Made by a program: the position numbers and the translations under genes. From contig ONXE01000053.1 in the NCBI GenBank assembly GCA_900321775.1, positions 1 through 16,917 on the forward strand: a stretch of 16,917 nucleotides of DNA, written 5' to 3'. Shown one piece after another: positions 1 to 6,553 of the stretch (the first letter of the stretch is position 1; each line of letters begins with the position of its first letter). Under the pieces are notes generated by a model, which ran no database searches, was not told where the DNA came from, and saw only the letters and a list, made by a program, of their open reading frames with translations. The DNA comes from an uncultured Bacteroidales bacterium (lineage in GTDB: Bacteria > Bacteroidota > Bacteroidia > Bacteroidales > Paludibacteraceae).

Positions 1-28
1 AGAGTACGAACATAAAAGTTAAACTGTA

Positions 29-298
29 ATGGCTGAACGTTTATACATAACCAATGCGACGGATGCCGGCAACTTGTCGGTAGAGTTGTCGTTTAGCGAC
101 AAGACCACTCAAGTTGTGAACATCGGTGAGTTCATCCGTCAGCATCCGCATCCACAGTACAACAAGTACCTTGACCCGTGCAAGTTCCGCACGTTCAAGC
201 TGGAACACGGCAACATCGTCTGGGGCAAGAGCTGGGATTTGATGTTCCCTATAGAGCAGCTTCACGCAGCATCTATCATCCCTGCCCGCGCTCAATGA
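29..298 (+). CDS. DUF2442 domain protein
   Basis: Small 89-residue protein that fits the DUF2442 family. It has an N-terminal strand region with the family-like 'V.LSFSDKTTQVVNIGEFI' (about residues 18-35), a central 'HPHPQYNKYLDPCKFRTFKLEHGNI' and then 'VWGKSWDLMFPIEQL' near the end. These match the usual DUF2442 pattern of a beta-rich fold with a D-[PL]-x-x-F segment and a conserved W before the last helix. The molecular function of the family is unsettled. DUF2442 genes often sit beside DUF4160 genes in toxin-antitoxin-like pairs; any such partner would lie left of the window. The ATG at 29 is chosen because the whole domain follows it. No signal peptide or membrane segment is visible. Identification rests on recalled motif similarity. 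Confidence 0.75.
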   Translation: MAERLYITNATDAGNLSVELSFSDKTTQVVNIGEFIRQHPHPQYNKYLDPCKFRTFKLEHGNIVWGKSWDLMFPIEQLHAASIIPARAQ

Positions 299-306
299 GT
301 AACCTC

Positions 307-320
307 GCGGCACCCGCCGC
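307..320. other. short GC hairpin after the DUF2442 gene
   Basis: GCGGC-ACCC-GCCGC, a perfect 5-bp stem with a 4-nt loop, begins 9 nt after the TGA of the DUF2442 gene. No T-run follows, so it is not a standard intrinsic terminator, but it could protect or end the upstream mRNA. Confidence 0.4.
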
Positions 321-373
321 ACAAGATTTCGTCGCTTACCGACGTTAAACAGAAGGACATATACTAATTAGCG

Positions 374-406
374 TTTGCTATTTATTCGAGATTTCTGAGA
401 AATTTG
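374..406 (+). promoter_or_regulatory. possible promoter of the restriction-modification operon
   Basis: TTTG (374-377), 21 nt, then GAAATTTG (399-406). This resembles the Bacteroidota -33/-7 pair TTTG/TAnnTTTG, with one mismatch at the first -7 base. It lies inside the 5' arm of the large hairpin at 391-506. If used, transcription would start near 413 and the operon would carry a structured leader of about 175 nt. Weak candidate. Confidence 0.25.
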
Positions 407-506
407 GCCATTTTAAAGAACATCTTACAGCGAATAAGTTCGAAACGCCCGTTTCGGCGGGGGTTGAACTTATGTAAGATGGGTACGGCCAAATACCTTC
501 AGAAAT
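391..506. other. long nested imperfect hairpin (possible structured RNA or attenuator)
   Basis: Four nested stems share one apex. ATTTCTGA (391-398) pairs with TCAGAAAT (499-506). ATTTGGCC (402-409) pairs with GGCCAAAT (487-494). CATCTTAC (421-428) pairs with GTAAGATG (474-481). ATAAGTTC (434-441) pairs with GAACTTAT (466-473). At the tip, CGCC (446-449) can pair with GGCG (456-459). That is more than 30 bp of paired bases over 116 nt, all in the gap before the methylase operon. A second small hairpin, AAGCGA/TCGCTT (510-515/521-526), follows at once. The element could be a leader attenuator, a small RNA, or a palindromic mobile-element remnant. No reverse transcriptase is nearby, so a retron RNA is not supported. 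Confidence 0.6.
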
Positions 507-557
507 CATAAGCGAAGCCCTCGCTTTGATTTCCGGTATTTGCTAACCCGTCACTCG

Positions 558-591
558 ATAAGTAGCGAACATAAAGCAAAACGCTACTTAT
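558..591 (+). promoter_or_regulatory. inverted repeat overlapping the first methylase start codon
   Basis: Perfect 10-bp inverted repeat ATAAGTAGCG (558-567) / CGCTACTTAT (582-591) with a 14-nt loop. The 3' arm ends on the A and T of the ATG at 590-592. As RNA it would bury the ribosome landing zone; as DNA it has the symmetry of an operator. Either would allow delayed or self-limited expression, which is common for restriction-modification operons. The symmetry is seen; the regulatory role is inferred. Confidence 0.5.
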
Positions 592-1255
592 GTCAGAATG
601 CGACAAAACGAAAGCGACACCTCCTCAGGTCAAGTCGCGTGAGCGCGTGCAGAAACATGGAGAAGTGTTTACTGCACCGCGTGAAGTAAATGCGATGCTC
701 GACCTCGTGAAAAACGAAACCGAGCGTCTTGATTCGCGTTTCTTGGAACCGGCCTGCGGTGATGGAAATTTCCTTGTGGAGATTCTCCGCCGGAAACTCG
801 CCGTTGCCCACAACAACTACCAAAAGCACCATTCCCAACTGCAATACGAGAAAGATGCCATTCTTGCTATCAGTAGTATCTATGGCATAGAGATTCTTCC
901 AGATAATGCTAGTGAGTGTCGCAAACGCTTGCTTGGCATCTTCACGGAACAATACACCATGCTCTTCCCCAAATCGTATCAGCAGTCTTGCCTCGATTCC
1001 GCAGAATATATCTTGCTGAAGAACATCATCCTTGGCGATGCACTGACCTACCGTTGTATTGATAAACCTGAAGACTGGATCATTGTCAGTGAATGGAGTA
1101 TGCTGCCAAGTGGAATGATGAATCGCAGAGATTATGAGTTCTCTTATCTTGTGGGCGATAGTAGTGCCAACGATCTCTTTTCAGATTTGCCTTGCCAAAC
1201 ATTTGCCCCGCAACAATTCCTTAATCTAAATGCCAAAGCTTATGGAGAAGAATGA
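590..1255 (+). CDS. small N6-adenine methyltransferase-like subunit lacking motif IV
   Basis: The 221-residue protein begins with a conserved 'RVQKHGEVFTAPREVNAMLD' stretch (about residues 19-38). A clear SAM-binding motif I follows, LEPACGDGNFL (52-62), then 'YGIEIL' (motif II-like) and 'ILGDAL' (motif III-like). The catalytic [DN]PP[YF] motif expected after ILGDAL is absent; that region reads 'IIVSEWSMLPSGMMN'. The protein also ends well short of a full gamma-type methylase and has no target-recognition domain. The first 60 residues resemble those of the next gene (EVFT.P...N.MLDL... RFL[ED]P....G.FL), so the two look like paralogues. I infer a SAM-binding partner subunit of the complete methylase downstream rather than an independent enzyme. 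The downstream gene overlaps it (1230-1255), suggesting translational coupling. It could instead be a stable truncated remnant. Confidence 0.75.
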   Translation: MSECDKTKATPPQVKSRERVQKHGEVFTAPREVNAMLDLVKNETERLDSRFLEPACGDGNFLVEILRRKLAVAHNNYQKHHSQLQYEKDAILAISSIYGIEILPDNASECRKRLLGIFTEQYTMLFPKSYQQSCLDSAEYILLKNIILGDALTYRCIDKPEDWIIVSEWSMLPSGMMNRRDYEFSYLVGDSSANDLFSDLPCQTFAPQQFLNLNAKAYGEE

Positions 1256-2732
1256 TTACAATCCTGATGTACTCAATTGCATTGCCAATCTCAGCAACGA
1301 TGAGGTATTCACGCCTCCGCAATTAGTAAACGAAATGCTGGACTTGCTTCCAGAATCGTTATTCAGCAATCCTGAGGCGCGCTTTCTTGATCCGTTCACC
1401 AAGAGCGGTGTGTTCTTGCGCGAGATAGTCAAACGGTTGGACATCGGGCTCTCATCCGTTATTCCCGACAGGAAAGAGCGTATCCTGCATATCCTTCACC
1501 ATCAGGTCTTCGGTATTGCGCTTACGGAACTGACTTCGCTTCTCGCGCGGCGTTCGGTCTATTGCAGCAAGTATGCCGATAGTGACCATAGTATCGCACG
1601 TTTCAGTAGTCACGAAGGCAATATCTTATACAAGTCTATGCAGCACATCTGGCAAAACGGCCACTGTAAGTATTGCGGCGCATCCAAAGAGGTCTATGAC
1701 CGCGGCGACGCAGCAGAAACATATGCATATAACTTTATTCACACAAACAATCCAGAAAACTTCTTCAATAATATGACTTTCGATGTTATTATCGGCAACC
1801 CTCCGTATCAAATGAATGACGGTGGTGGAACCGGTTCAAGTGCCATGCCATTATACCACAAATTTGTAGAGCAAGCCATGAAGCTAAAGCCGAAATACCT
1901 GTCCATGATTATTCCGGCTCGGTGGTATGCTGGTGGCAAAGGCTTAGACGAGTTCCGTAACACAATGTTGAGCGATAGGCATTTTAAGCACTTGGTCGAT
2001 TACTTTGACTCCACTGAATGTTTCCCCGGCGTGGACTTATCAGGTGGTGTGTGCTATTTCTTATGGGATAAAGATTATCAAGATGATTGTATAATTACAT
2101 CCAAACGCGGGAAAAACATAACGACATTAAAAAGACCGCTCTTAGAGGATGGGAATGATTCTTTTGTGCGCTTTAATGAGGCAATAGGAATATGGCGCAA
2201 AGTGAAGGAGCAGGGCTTTGAGAGTTTCATCTCAGACGTCAGTGCAAGAAAGCCATTTGGCGATTTCGAAGAAATATCTGATATCCAGCGCAACAATAGT
2301 GTTAAAATATATGCATATCCACATGATGGTTTTGTGCTAAGAAACCAAATATCACAAAACACATCATGGGTGGACAAATATAAAGTTTACATTGCGAAAG
2401 CATATGGAGAAAGAGGGGAGTTCCCTTATTTGGTTTTAGGTAAACCATTCTTCGGGGATAAAAATACATGTTGTACTGAGACATATCTTGTGTTTGGTCC
2501 ATATTCCGACAAAAAGACAGCAGAGAATGTAATATCATATATTAAAACTCGCTTCTTTCGTTTCTTTGTTTTGTTTAAGAAGAATACGCAAAATGCTGCT
2601 CGCGGCGTTTATCAGTTCGTTCCCCTTCAGGACTTTTCCGAACCATGGACAGACGAAAAACTCTATAAGAAATACAAACTTACTGACGACGAAATAGCCT
2701 TTATCGAAAGCATGATACGTCCAATGGAATAA
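1230..2732 (+). CDS. Eco57I-like N6-adenine DNA methyltransferase
   Basis: 500-residue DNA methylase predicted to transfer a methyl group from SAM to adenine N6. Visible parts are 'DEVFTPPQLVNEMLDLL' (about 24-40), motif I variant LDPFTKSGVFL (53-63), and the catalytic motif IV 'IIGNPPYQMN' with NPPY at 190-193. 'GGTGSSAMPLYHKFVEQAM' follows, then 'SMIIPARWY', a standard motif of Eco57I/N6 methylases. A CxxC (146/149) lies in a loop before motif IV and might bind metal, but no second pair is obvious. Residues about 285-440 would be the target-recognition region; their DNA is distinctly A+T-rich. The start is uncertain: ATG at 1230 overlaps the previous gene by 26 nt, while in-frame ATG 1242 overlaps by 14. 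The helicase-nuclease starts 4 nt after the stop, so one operon is likely. Confidence 0.88.
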   Translation: MPKLMEKNDYNPDVLNCIANLSNDEVFTPPQLVNEMLDLLPESLFSNPEARFLDPFTKSGVFLREIVKRLDIGLSSVIPDRKERILHILHHQVFGIALTELTSLLARRSVYCSKYADSDHSIARFSSHEGNILYKSMQHIWQNGHCKYCGASKEVYDRGDAAETYAYNFIHTNNPENFFNNMTFDVIIGNPPYQMNDGGGTGSSAMPLYHKFVEQAMKLKPKYLSMIIPARWYAGGKGLDEFRNTMLSDRHFKHLVDYFDSTECFPGVDLSGGVCYFLWDKDYQDDCIITSKRGKNITTLKRPLLEDGNDSFVRFNEAIGIWRKVKEQGFESFISDVSARKPFGDFEEISDIQRNNSVKIYAYPHDGFVLRNQISQNTSWVDKYKVYIAKAYGERGEFPYLVLGKPFFGDKNTCCTETYLVFGPYSDKKTAENVISYIKTRFFRFFVLFKKNTQNAARGVYQFVPLQDFSEPWTDEKLYKKYKLTDDEIAFIESMIRPME

Positions 2733-2736
2733 TACT

Positions 2737-5469
2737 ATGATAGCACAAGATTTACTCCAAACCAAAATAGAATCCACACCGGTCATTTACGCCTACAGCG
2801 ATACGCGTTATCCCGGTACGCTCAAAGTGGGGTACACTGCTCGGACGGTAGAAGAACGAATGCGCGAACATTATCCGACTGTCGTGCCTAATCAGTCATG
2901 GAAAGTGGAACTGGTTCGTCCCGCCATGCGCAACGACGGCACTACGTTCGATGACCACGCCGTCCATCGCGTCTTGCGTGATAGCAATATCCGCTGCGTC
3001 AATGGCGAATGGTATCAATGTGACACGAAAACCGTTGAGCGCGCCATCCGTGCCGTGGCTCTGCGTAAAGCCACTATCATTCAGCGTGACCGCAACTTCC
3101 CAATGCGTCGAGAACAGCAAGAAGCCGTTAGTAAAACCGCAGAGTATTTCTTCCGATTCTATAGTGACCCGCACAACAACAACCTCACACCGCACTTCCT
3201 TTGGAATGCGAAAATGCGCTTCGGAAAGACGTTCACTACCTACCAGCTGGCACTTCGAATGCACTGGCGTCGGATATTGGTTCTTACCTTCAAACCCGCA
3301 GTTCGCTCCGCTTGGGAAGAAGATCTGCTGACGCATGTCGATTTCAAAGATTGGCAGTTCTGCAAGAAACAGGAAGACCGCGAGTTCAATGCAGTCAATG
3401 AACGCAAACCATTCGTCTGCTTCGCCTCTTTTCAGGATGTGCTCGGGCGCAACGAAAGCGGTGGCATAAAAGCCACCAACGAATGGCTGCAAGATGTGGA
3501 TTGGGATTGTATCATATTGGATGAGTATCATTTCGGAGCATGGCAAAAGCGTGCCAAAGATTTCTATGACAAGAAAGACTTGGCTCTTGACGAAATCAAT
3601 GAACGGCAAGATATTCTTCTGGAGGATTCCGACAAACAGGAGCGGGATGCTATCGAAGATTACGACGAGCAGTTGATGCCGCTCAATACGCGTGCTTACC
3701 TCTATCTCAGTGGCACGCCGTTCCGTGCTATAGCTTCCGGTGAATTCATTGAAGAACAAATCTTCAACTGGACCTATTCCGACGAACAACAAGCCAAGCA
3801 GGATTGGGATGACACCAAAGGTAGAAATCCCTATGCAGCTTTGCCTCGGATGGTCATGATGACCTATCAATTGCCGGACAGCATTCGCGAAATAGCCCTT
3901 CAGGGCGAGTTTAACGAATTCGACCTCAACGAATTCTTCCGTGCGGAAGATGACCGATTTGTGCATGAGGAATACGTTCAACACTGGCTGGAATGGATAC
4001 GAGGTAGTTTCTCAGAGCAGGTTGTATCTGACCTCAAATTGCAAACAGAGCGTCCGCCTATTCCCTATAGCGATATGCGGCTGAAGAGTTATTTGCAGCA
4101 TACGTTTTGGTTCTTGCCTTCTGTTGCTGCATGCCGAGCTATGAAGAAACTTCTTCAAAATCGAGCCAACACCTATTATCGCGACTACAGAATCATTCTT
4201 GCAGCTGGCAATGAGGCCGGAATGGGCGCAGAAGCTTTGGAACCCGTCTATGGAGCCATGGACAATCCGCAAGAACAAAAAACCATCACACTTTCGTGCG
4301 GAAAACTGACAACCGGTGTGACGGTTCGACCTTGGTCAGCCATCTTTATGTTGCGCAATTCCTCTTCACCCGAGACCTATTTCCAAGCTGCTTTCCGCGT
4401 TCAGTCGCCATGGACAATGCAAGATGAGTATGGGCAAGAGATTATCCTCAAACCTACCTGTTACGTCTTTGACTTCGCGCCGGATAGAGCATTGAAGCAA
4501 GTAGCAGACTATAGTTGTCGACTCAATCTAAACGAGGGAAACCCCGAAAAGAAAGTAGAAGATTTTATTCATTTCCTTCCTATCCTTGCATATGACGGAA
4601 GCGCTATGCGTGAAATAGATGCTCGAGGTATTCTGGATATGGCCATGAGTGGCACTACAGCTACGTTGCTTGCTCGTCGTTGGGAGAGTGCTCTTCTTGT
4701 TAACGTGGACAACTTTACACTGCTCAAACTGATGAACAATCCCGAAGCGATGCGAGCATTGCAAAGCATTGAGGGATTCCGCGCATTACGGCAGGATATT
4801 GAGACGATTATCAATAAGTCGGAACAGATTAAGAAAACCAAGAAAGAAAACGATGTGCTCACTCCCAAGCAGAAACGCGAACTTACAGAAGAAGAAAAAC
4901 AGACCAAATCTTTGCGCAAGAAGATACAAGAGAAACTCATTAAGTTCGCCACACGAATTCCGGTCTTCATGTATCTTACCGACTACCGTGAGTATTGCTT
5001 GAAGGATGTCATCACACAATTGGAGCCGGACCTGTTCCGTAAAGTAACAGGTCTTACTCTCGCGGATTTTGAGTTACTTGTCAGCCTGAATGTCTTCAAT
5101 GCAGCGCTGATGAATGACGCTGTCTATAAGTTTAAGTGCTACGAAGATAGCAGCCTTACATACACGGGTTTACAGGCGAAAGAGCTTACCGGAATAGGCC
5201 TTTATGACACTGTTCTTCACGTGCCCGCAAAACCCAAATCAGAAAAGACCGTTGCAAAGCGGAAAGAAAAAGAACCCGAGCCTGAGCCCAGAGAAGAAGC
5301 CCCCAAGCTTTTCACTGACAAACACGTTGGCGACACGGTCACACACAAATCATTCGGAGAAGGAACGGTCATTTCTATAGATGATGTATTCATAACCTGC
5401 CGATTCCGTGGCAATAGAGTGAAGAAATTCTATTACCCGCAAATCTTTGAAAAGGGATATATGACGTAA
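2737..5469 (+). CDS. GIY-YIG nuclease - SF2 helicase fusion, putative restriction subunit
   Basis: 910-residue protein with three parts. (1) An N-terminal GIY-YIG domain of T5orf172/MUG113 type: 'VIYAY' (16-20), 'LKVGYTAR' (29-36), conserved R41, 'DHAVHRVL' (73-80) and 'NGEWY' with the likely catalytic Glu 91. (2) An SF2 helicase: 'MRREQQEAV' (about 123-131), Walker A-like AKMRFGKT (158-165), DEYH box (262-265), SGTPFR (325-330), 'TTGVTVRPW' (525-533), 'QAAFRVQSPW' (550-559). (3) A charged linker of the coiled type (about 765-810), then a C-terminal 'VGDTVTHKSFGEGTV' module (about 864-905) like the Tudor-like end of UvrD/PcrA. Placed 4 nt after the adenine methylase, it is best read as the DNA-translocating and cleaving subunit of a restriction system. 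ATP hydrolysis and GIY-YIG cleavage follow from the families; cleavage of unmethylated DNA is inference. Confidence 0.85.
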   Translation: MIAQDLLQTKIESTPVIYAYSDTRYPGTLKVGYTARTVEERMREHYPTVVPNQSWKVELVRPAMRNDGTTFDDHAVHRVLRDSNIRCVNGEWYQCDTKTVERAIRAVALRKATIIQRDRNFPMRREQQEAVSKTAEYFFRFYSDPHNNNLTPHFLWNAKMRFGKTFTTYQLALRMHWRRILVLTFKPAVRSAWEEDLLTHVDFKDWQFCKKQEDREFNAVNERKPFVCFASFQDVLGRNESGGIKATNEWLQDVDWDCIILDEYHFGAWQKRAKDFYDKKDLALDEINERQDILLEDSDKQERDAIEDYDEQLMPLNTRAYLYLSGTPFRAIASGEFIEEQIFNWTYSDEQQAKQDWDDTKGRNPYAALPRMVMMTYQLPDSIREIALQGEFNEFDLNEFFRAEDDRFVHEEYVQHWLEWIRGSFSEQVVSDLKLQTERPPIPYSDMRLKSYLQHTFWFLPSVAACRAMKKLLQNRANTYYRDYRIILAAGNEAGMGAEALEPVYGAMDNPQEQKTITLSCGKLTTGVTVRPWSAIFMLRNSSSPETYFQAAFRVQSPWTMQDEYGQEIILKPTCYVFDFAPDRALKQVADYSCRLNLNEGNPEKKVEDFIHFLPILAYDGSAMREIDARGILDMAMSGTTATLLARRWESALLVNVDNFTLLKLMNNPEAMRALQSIEGFRALRQDIETIINKSEQIKKTKKENDVLTPKQKRELTEEEKQTKSLRKKIQEKLIKFATRIPVFMYLTDYREYCLKDVITQLEPDLFRKVTGLTLADFELLVSLNVFNAALMNDAVYKFKCYEDSSLTYTGLQAKELTGIGLYDTVLHVPAKPKSEKTVAKRKEKEPEPEPREEAPKLFTDKHVGDTVTHKSFGEGTVISIDDVFITCRFRGNRVKKFYYPQIFEKGYMT

Positions 5470-5550
5470 TTACGTAAAGCTTCTACTCCTCTGCTCCTCA
5501 TCTTTAGTGGACTCATTTGTCAAATTATTAACGGTTAAAACACAAGTGCT

Positions 5551-5646
5551 ATGGAAAAACTAATAATCATCATATTTGAAATACTTGCCGACCTCTTTCT
5601 GATCTACGTCTTCGGAAGTTACCTTTGGTGTGTCTTCTTTGGATAA
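5551..5646 (+). CDS. 31-residue hydrophobic peptide (possible)
   Basis: A short frame, ATG GAA AAA CTA ... GGA TAA, encodes one hydrophobic helix: MEKLIIIIFEILADLF (1-16) then LIYVFGSYLWCVFFG (17-31). Only E2, K3, E10 and D14 are charged. It begins 81 nt after the restriction subunit and is followed about 60 nt later by an intrinsic terminator. Such single-span micro-proteins include type I toxins and small membrane regulators, but no known family is recognisable and no antisense RNA or antitoxin is evident. It could be a chance frame; conservation next to homologous modules would decide. Confidence 0.35.
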   Translation: MEKLIIIIFEILADLFLIYVFGSYLWCVFFG

Positions 5647-5707
5647 TTTCAAGTATCATCGGGACAGCACAAATGATTCGTTGAATACAACCCTTCCCTG
5701 ATATACC

Positions 5708-5741
5708 AAGCGGCGAAGCCCTCACAGCTCCGCCGCTTTTC
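5708..5741 (+). terminator. intrinsic terminator after the restriction module
   Basis: AAGCGGCG (5708-5715) pairs with CGCCGCTT (5731-5738), an 8-bp GC-rich stem with a 15-nt loop that runs directly into TTTTCTTTC. It would end the transcript of the methylase/helicase operon and the micro-ORF. Confidence 0.75.
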
Positions 5742-5958
5742 TTTCGTCTTTCTCCGCCTGACACATTGTCAATTCTCCGAATGCCATTTTGGCTCTCCGC
5801 TTTTTTCTTCTTTTCCCCGGCATCTGATGCCGAGTCTGCCCGCGTCACTATCCCTACTAAATCGAATAGGTTAACTAGTTCGACTATTAGGGCCAAATCT
5901 CGCCTCTCAACACTCTTGAAAAACGTTACAAACTTGCGAAAATCTCCGTATATTTATG

Positions 5959-6058
5959 AGACCGCCTTGCATACATCTTCGAACGGTCTTGGGACGATTG
6001 TCAAAATGGCGCCCCTAAACCATTGATTATCAATCTCACCTTCCCCGAATTTTGACAA
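5959..6058. repeat. cluster of three inverted repeats
   Basis: AGACCG (5959-5964) / CGGTCT (5984-5989). TTGTCAAAAT (5998-6007) / ATTTTGACAA (6049-6058), a perfect 10-bp pair. Inside it lies ATTGA-TTA-TCAAT (6022-6034). All lie in the gene-free stretch 5647-6503, which otherwise shows no convincing coding frame. Confidence 0.6.
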
Positions 6059-6129
6059 CGGGTTATCATAGGGCCGCACAAATGATACGTTTCGTCAAAT
6101 AATCTGCCCTTGATGCACATATAATAATC

Positions 6130-6216
6130 AAAACGTGCGAGTGCGAGATGCGAATTCTCACAATGCGCTGTCTTTCAGCAAAATACAACTTCTCGCATCT
6201 CGCACTCGCACGTTTT
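6130..6216. repeat. perfect 24-bp inverted repeat
   Basis: The left arm (6130-6153), starting AAAACGTGCGAGTGCG, is the exact reverse complement of the right arm (6193-6216), which ends GCACTCGCACGTTTT. The spacer is 39 nt. Each arm contains the near-repeat GCGAGTGCGAGATGCGA, so it is internally repetitive. No transposase or integrase lies nearby. It may be a mobile palindromic repeat, a bidirectional transcription stop, or a remnant of an insertion. Confidence 0.8.
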
Positions 6217-6242
6217 ACATTTTACATCTCACGTCTTGTTTC

Positions 6243-6290
6243 TTCGCTTCGCTCTGCTCATGTAGAAGCGAAACAGCGAAATTTTTTCTT
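6243..6290 (+). terminator. possible terminator hairpin
   Basis: TTCGCTTC (6243-6250) can pair with GAAGCGAA (6265-6272). Alternatively TTCGCT (6248-6253) pairs with AGCGAA (6275-6280), which is followed at once by ATTTTTTCTTTT. The two competing stems make it less certain than a clean terminator. Confidence 0.35.
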
Positions 6291-6294
6291 TTCC

Positions 6295-6344
6295 GCCGGA
6301 TAATCCGGCTATCTTCATTGACTGTCGCCGGATAGATAATCCGG
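6295..6344. repeat. paired CCGGAT palindromes
   Basis: GCCGGA-TAA-TCCGGC (6295-6309) and CCGGAT-AGATA-ATCCGG (6328-6344) are two short hairpins with the same core sequence, 33 bp apart. Their role is unknown. Confidence 0.55.
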
Positions 6345-6503
6345 TTCCTTCCCTTCCTCCACTTCTACGCGCCAGCGATGAAAATAATTTTCCATTTTCC
6401 ATTTCCCCCGAGGGAGTCGCTAAAACGTATATATCTTTTTGCGGAAATCATGGGCGCAAAAATACCTGTTTAGCAGGCTGAATGACACTTTTTTCACTTT
6501 TTC

Positions 6504-6535
6504 TTTGGTCAATTCAAAAAAAAGCAGTACCTTTG
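6504..6535 (+). promoter_or_regulatory. Bacteroidota promoter of the radical SAM gene
   Basis: -33 TTTG (6504-6507), 20-nt spacer, -7 TACCTTTG (6528-6535). The predicted transcription start, near 6542, lies just upstream of the ATG at 6554, giving a short leader. This rules out the in-frame ATG at 6482 as the start. The spacer contains AATTCAAAAAAAAGCAG, shared with two other promoters in this window. Confidence 0.85.
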
Positions 6536-6553
6536 CAGCCAAAATACAGAACT

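Larger units (their letters stand above)
5656..6091. repeat. imperfect direct repeat pair
   Basis: TATCATcGGG...GCACAAATGATtCGTT (5656-5682) recurs as TATCATaGGG...GCACAAATGATaCGTT (6065-6090). The longest block, GCACAAATGAT-x-CGTT, matches at 15 of 16 positions, and similarity fades after it (CCCTtccCTGAT versus CCCTtGAT). The copies bracket about 380 nt of non-coding DNA. They could be an old duplication or decayed element ends. Confidence 0.45.

Noticed and set aside
368..546. Retron-like msr-msd RNA
   Set aside because: The nested stems are suggestive, but there is no reverse transcriptase gene in the window.
2896..3984. 362-codon open frame on the minus strand
   Set aside because: It lies wholly antisense to the nuclease-helicase, whose motifs run through this stretch; a shadow of codon bias.
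6130..6216. CRISPR array or insertion-sequence ends
   Set aside because: Only one inverted pair, no regular direct repeats with spacers, and no transposase between or beside the arms.
5766..6335. Two short plus-strand frames in the repeat-rich gap
   Set aside because: They run through the inverted repeats and give biased, motif-free peptides; no promoter is apparent.
6482..6553. N-terminal extension of the radical SAM protein from ATG 6482
   Set aside because: The consensus promoter (6504-6535) lies inside this stretch, so it would not be transcribed; family similarity begins after ATG 6554.
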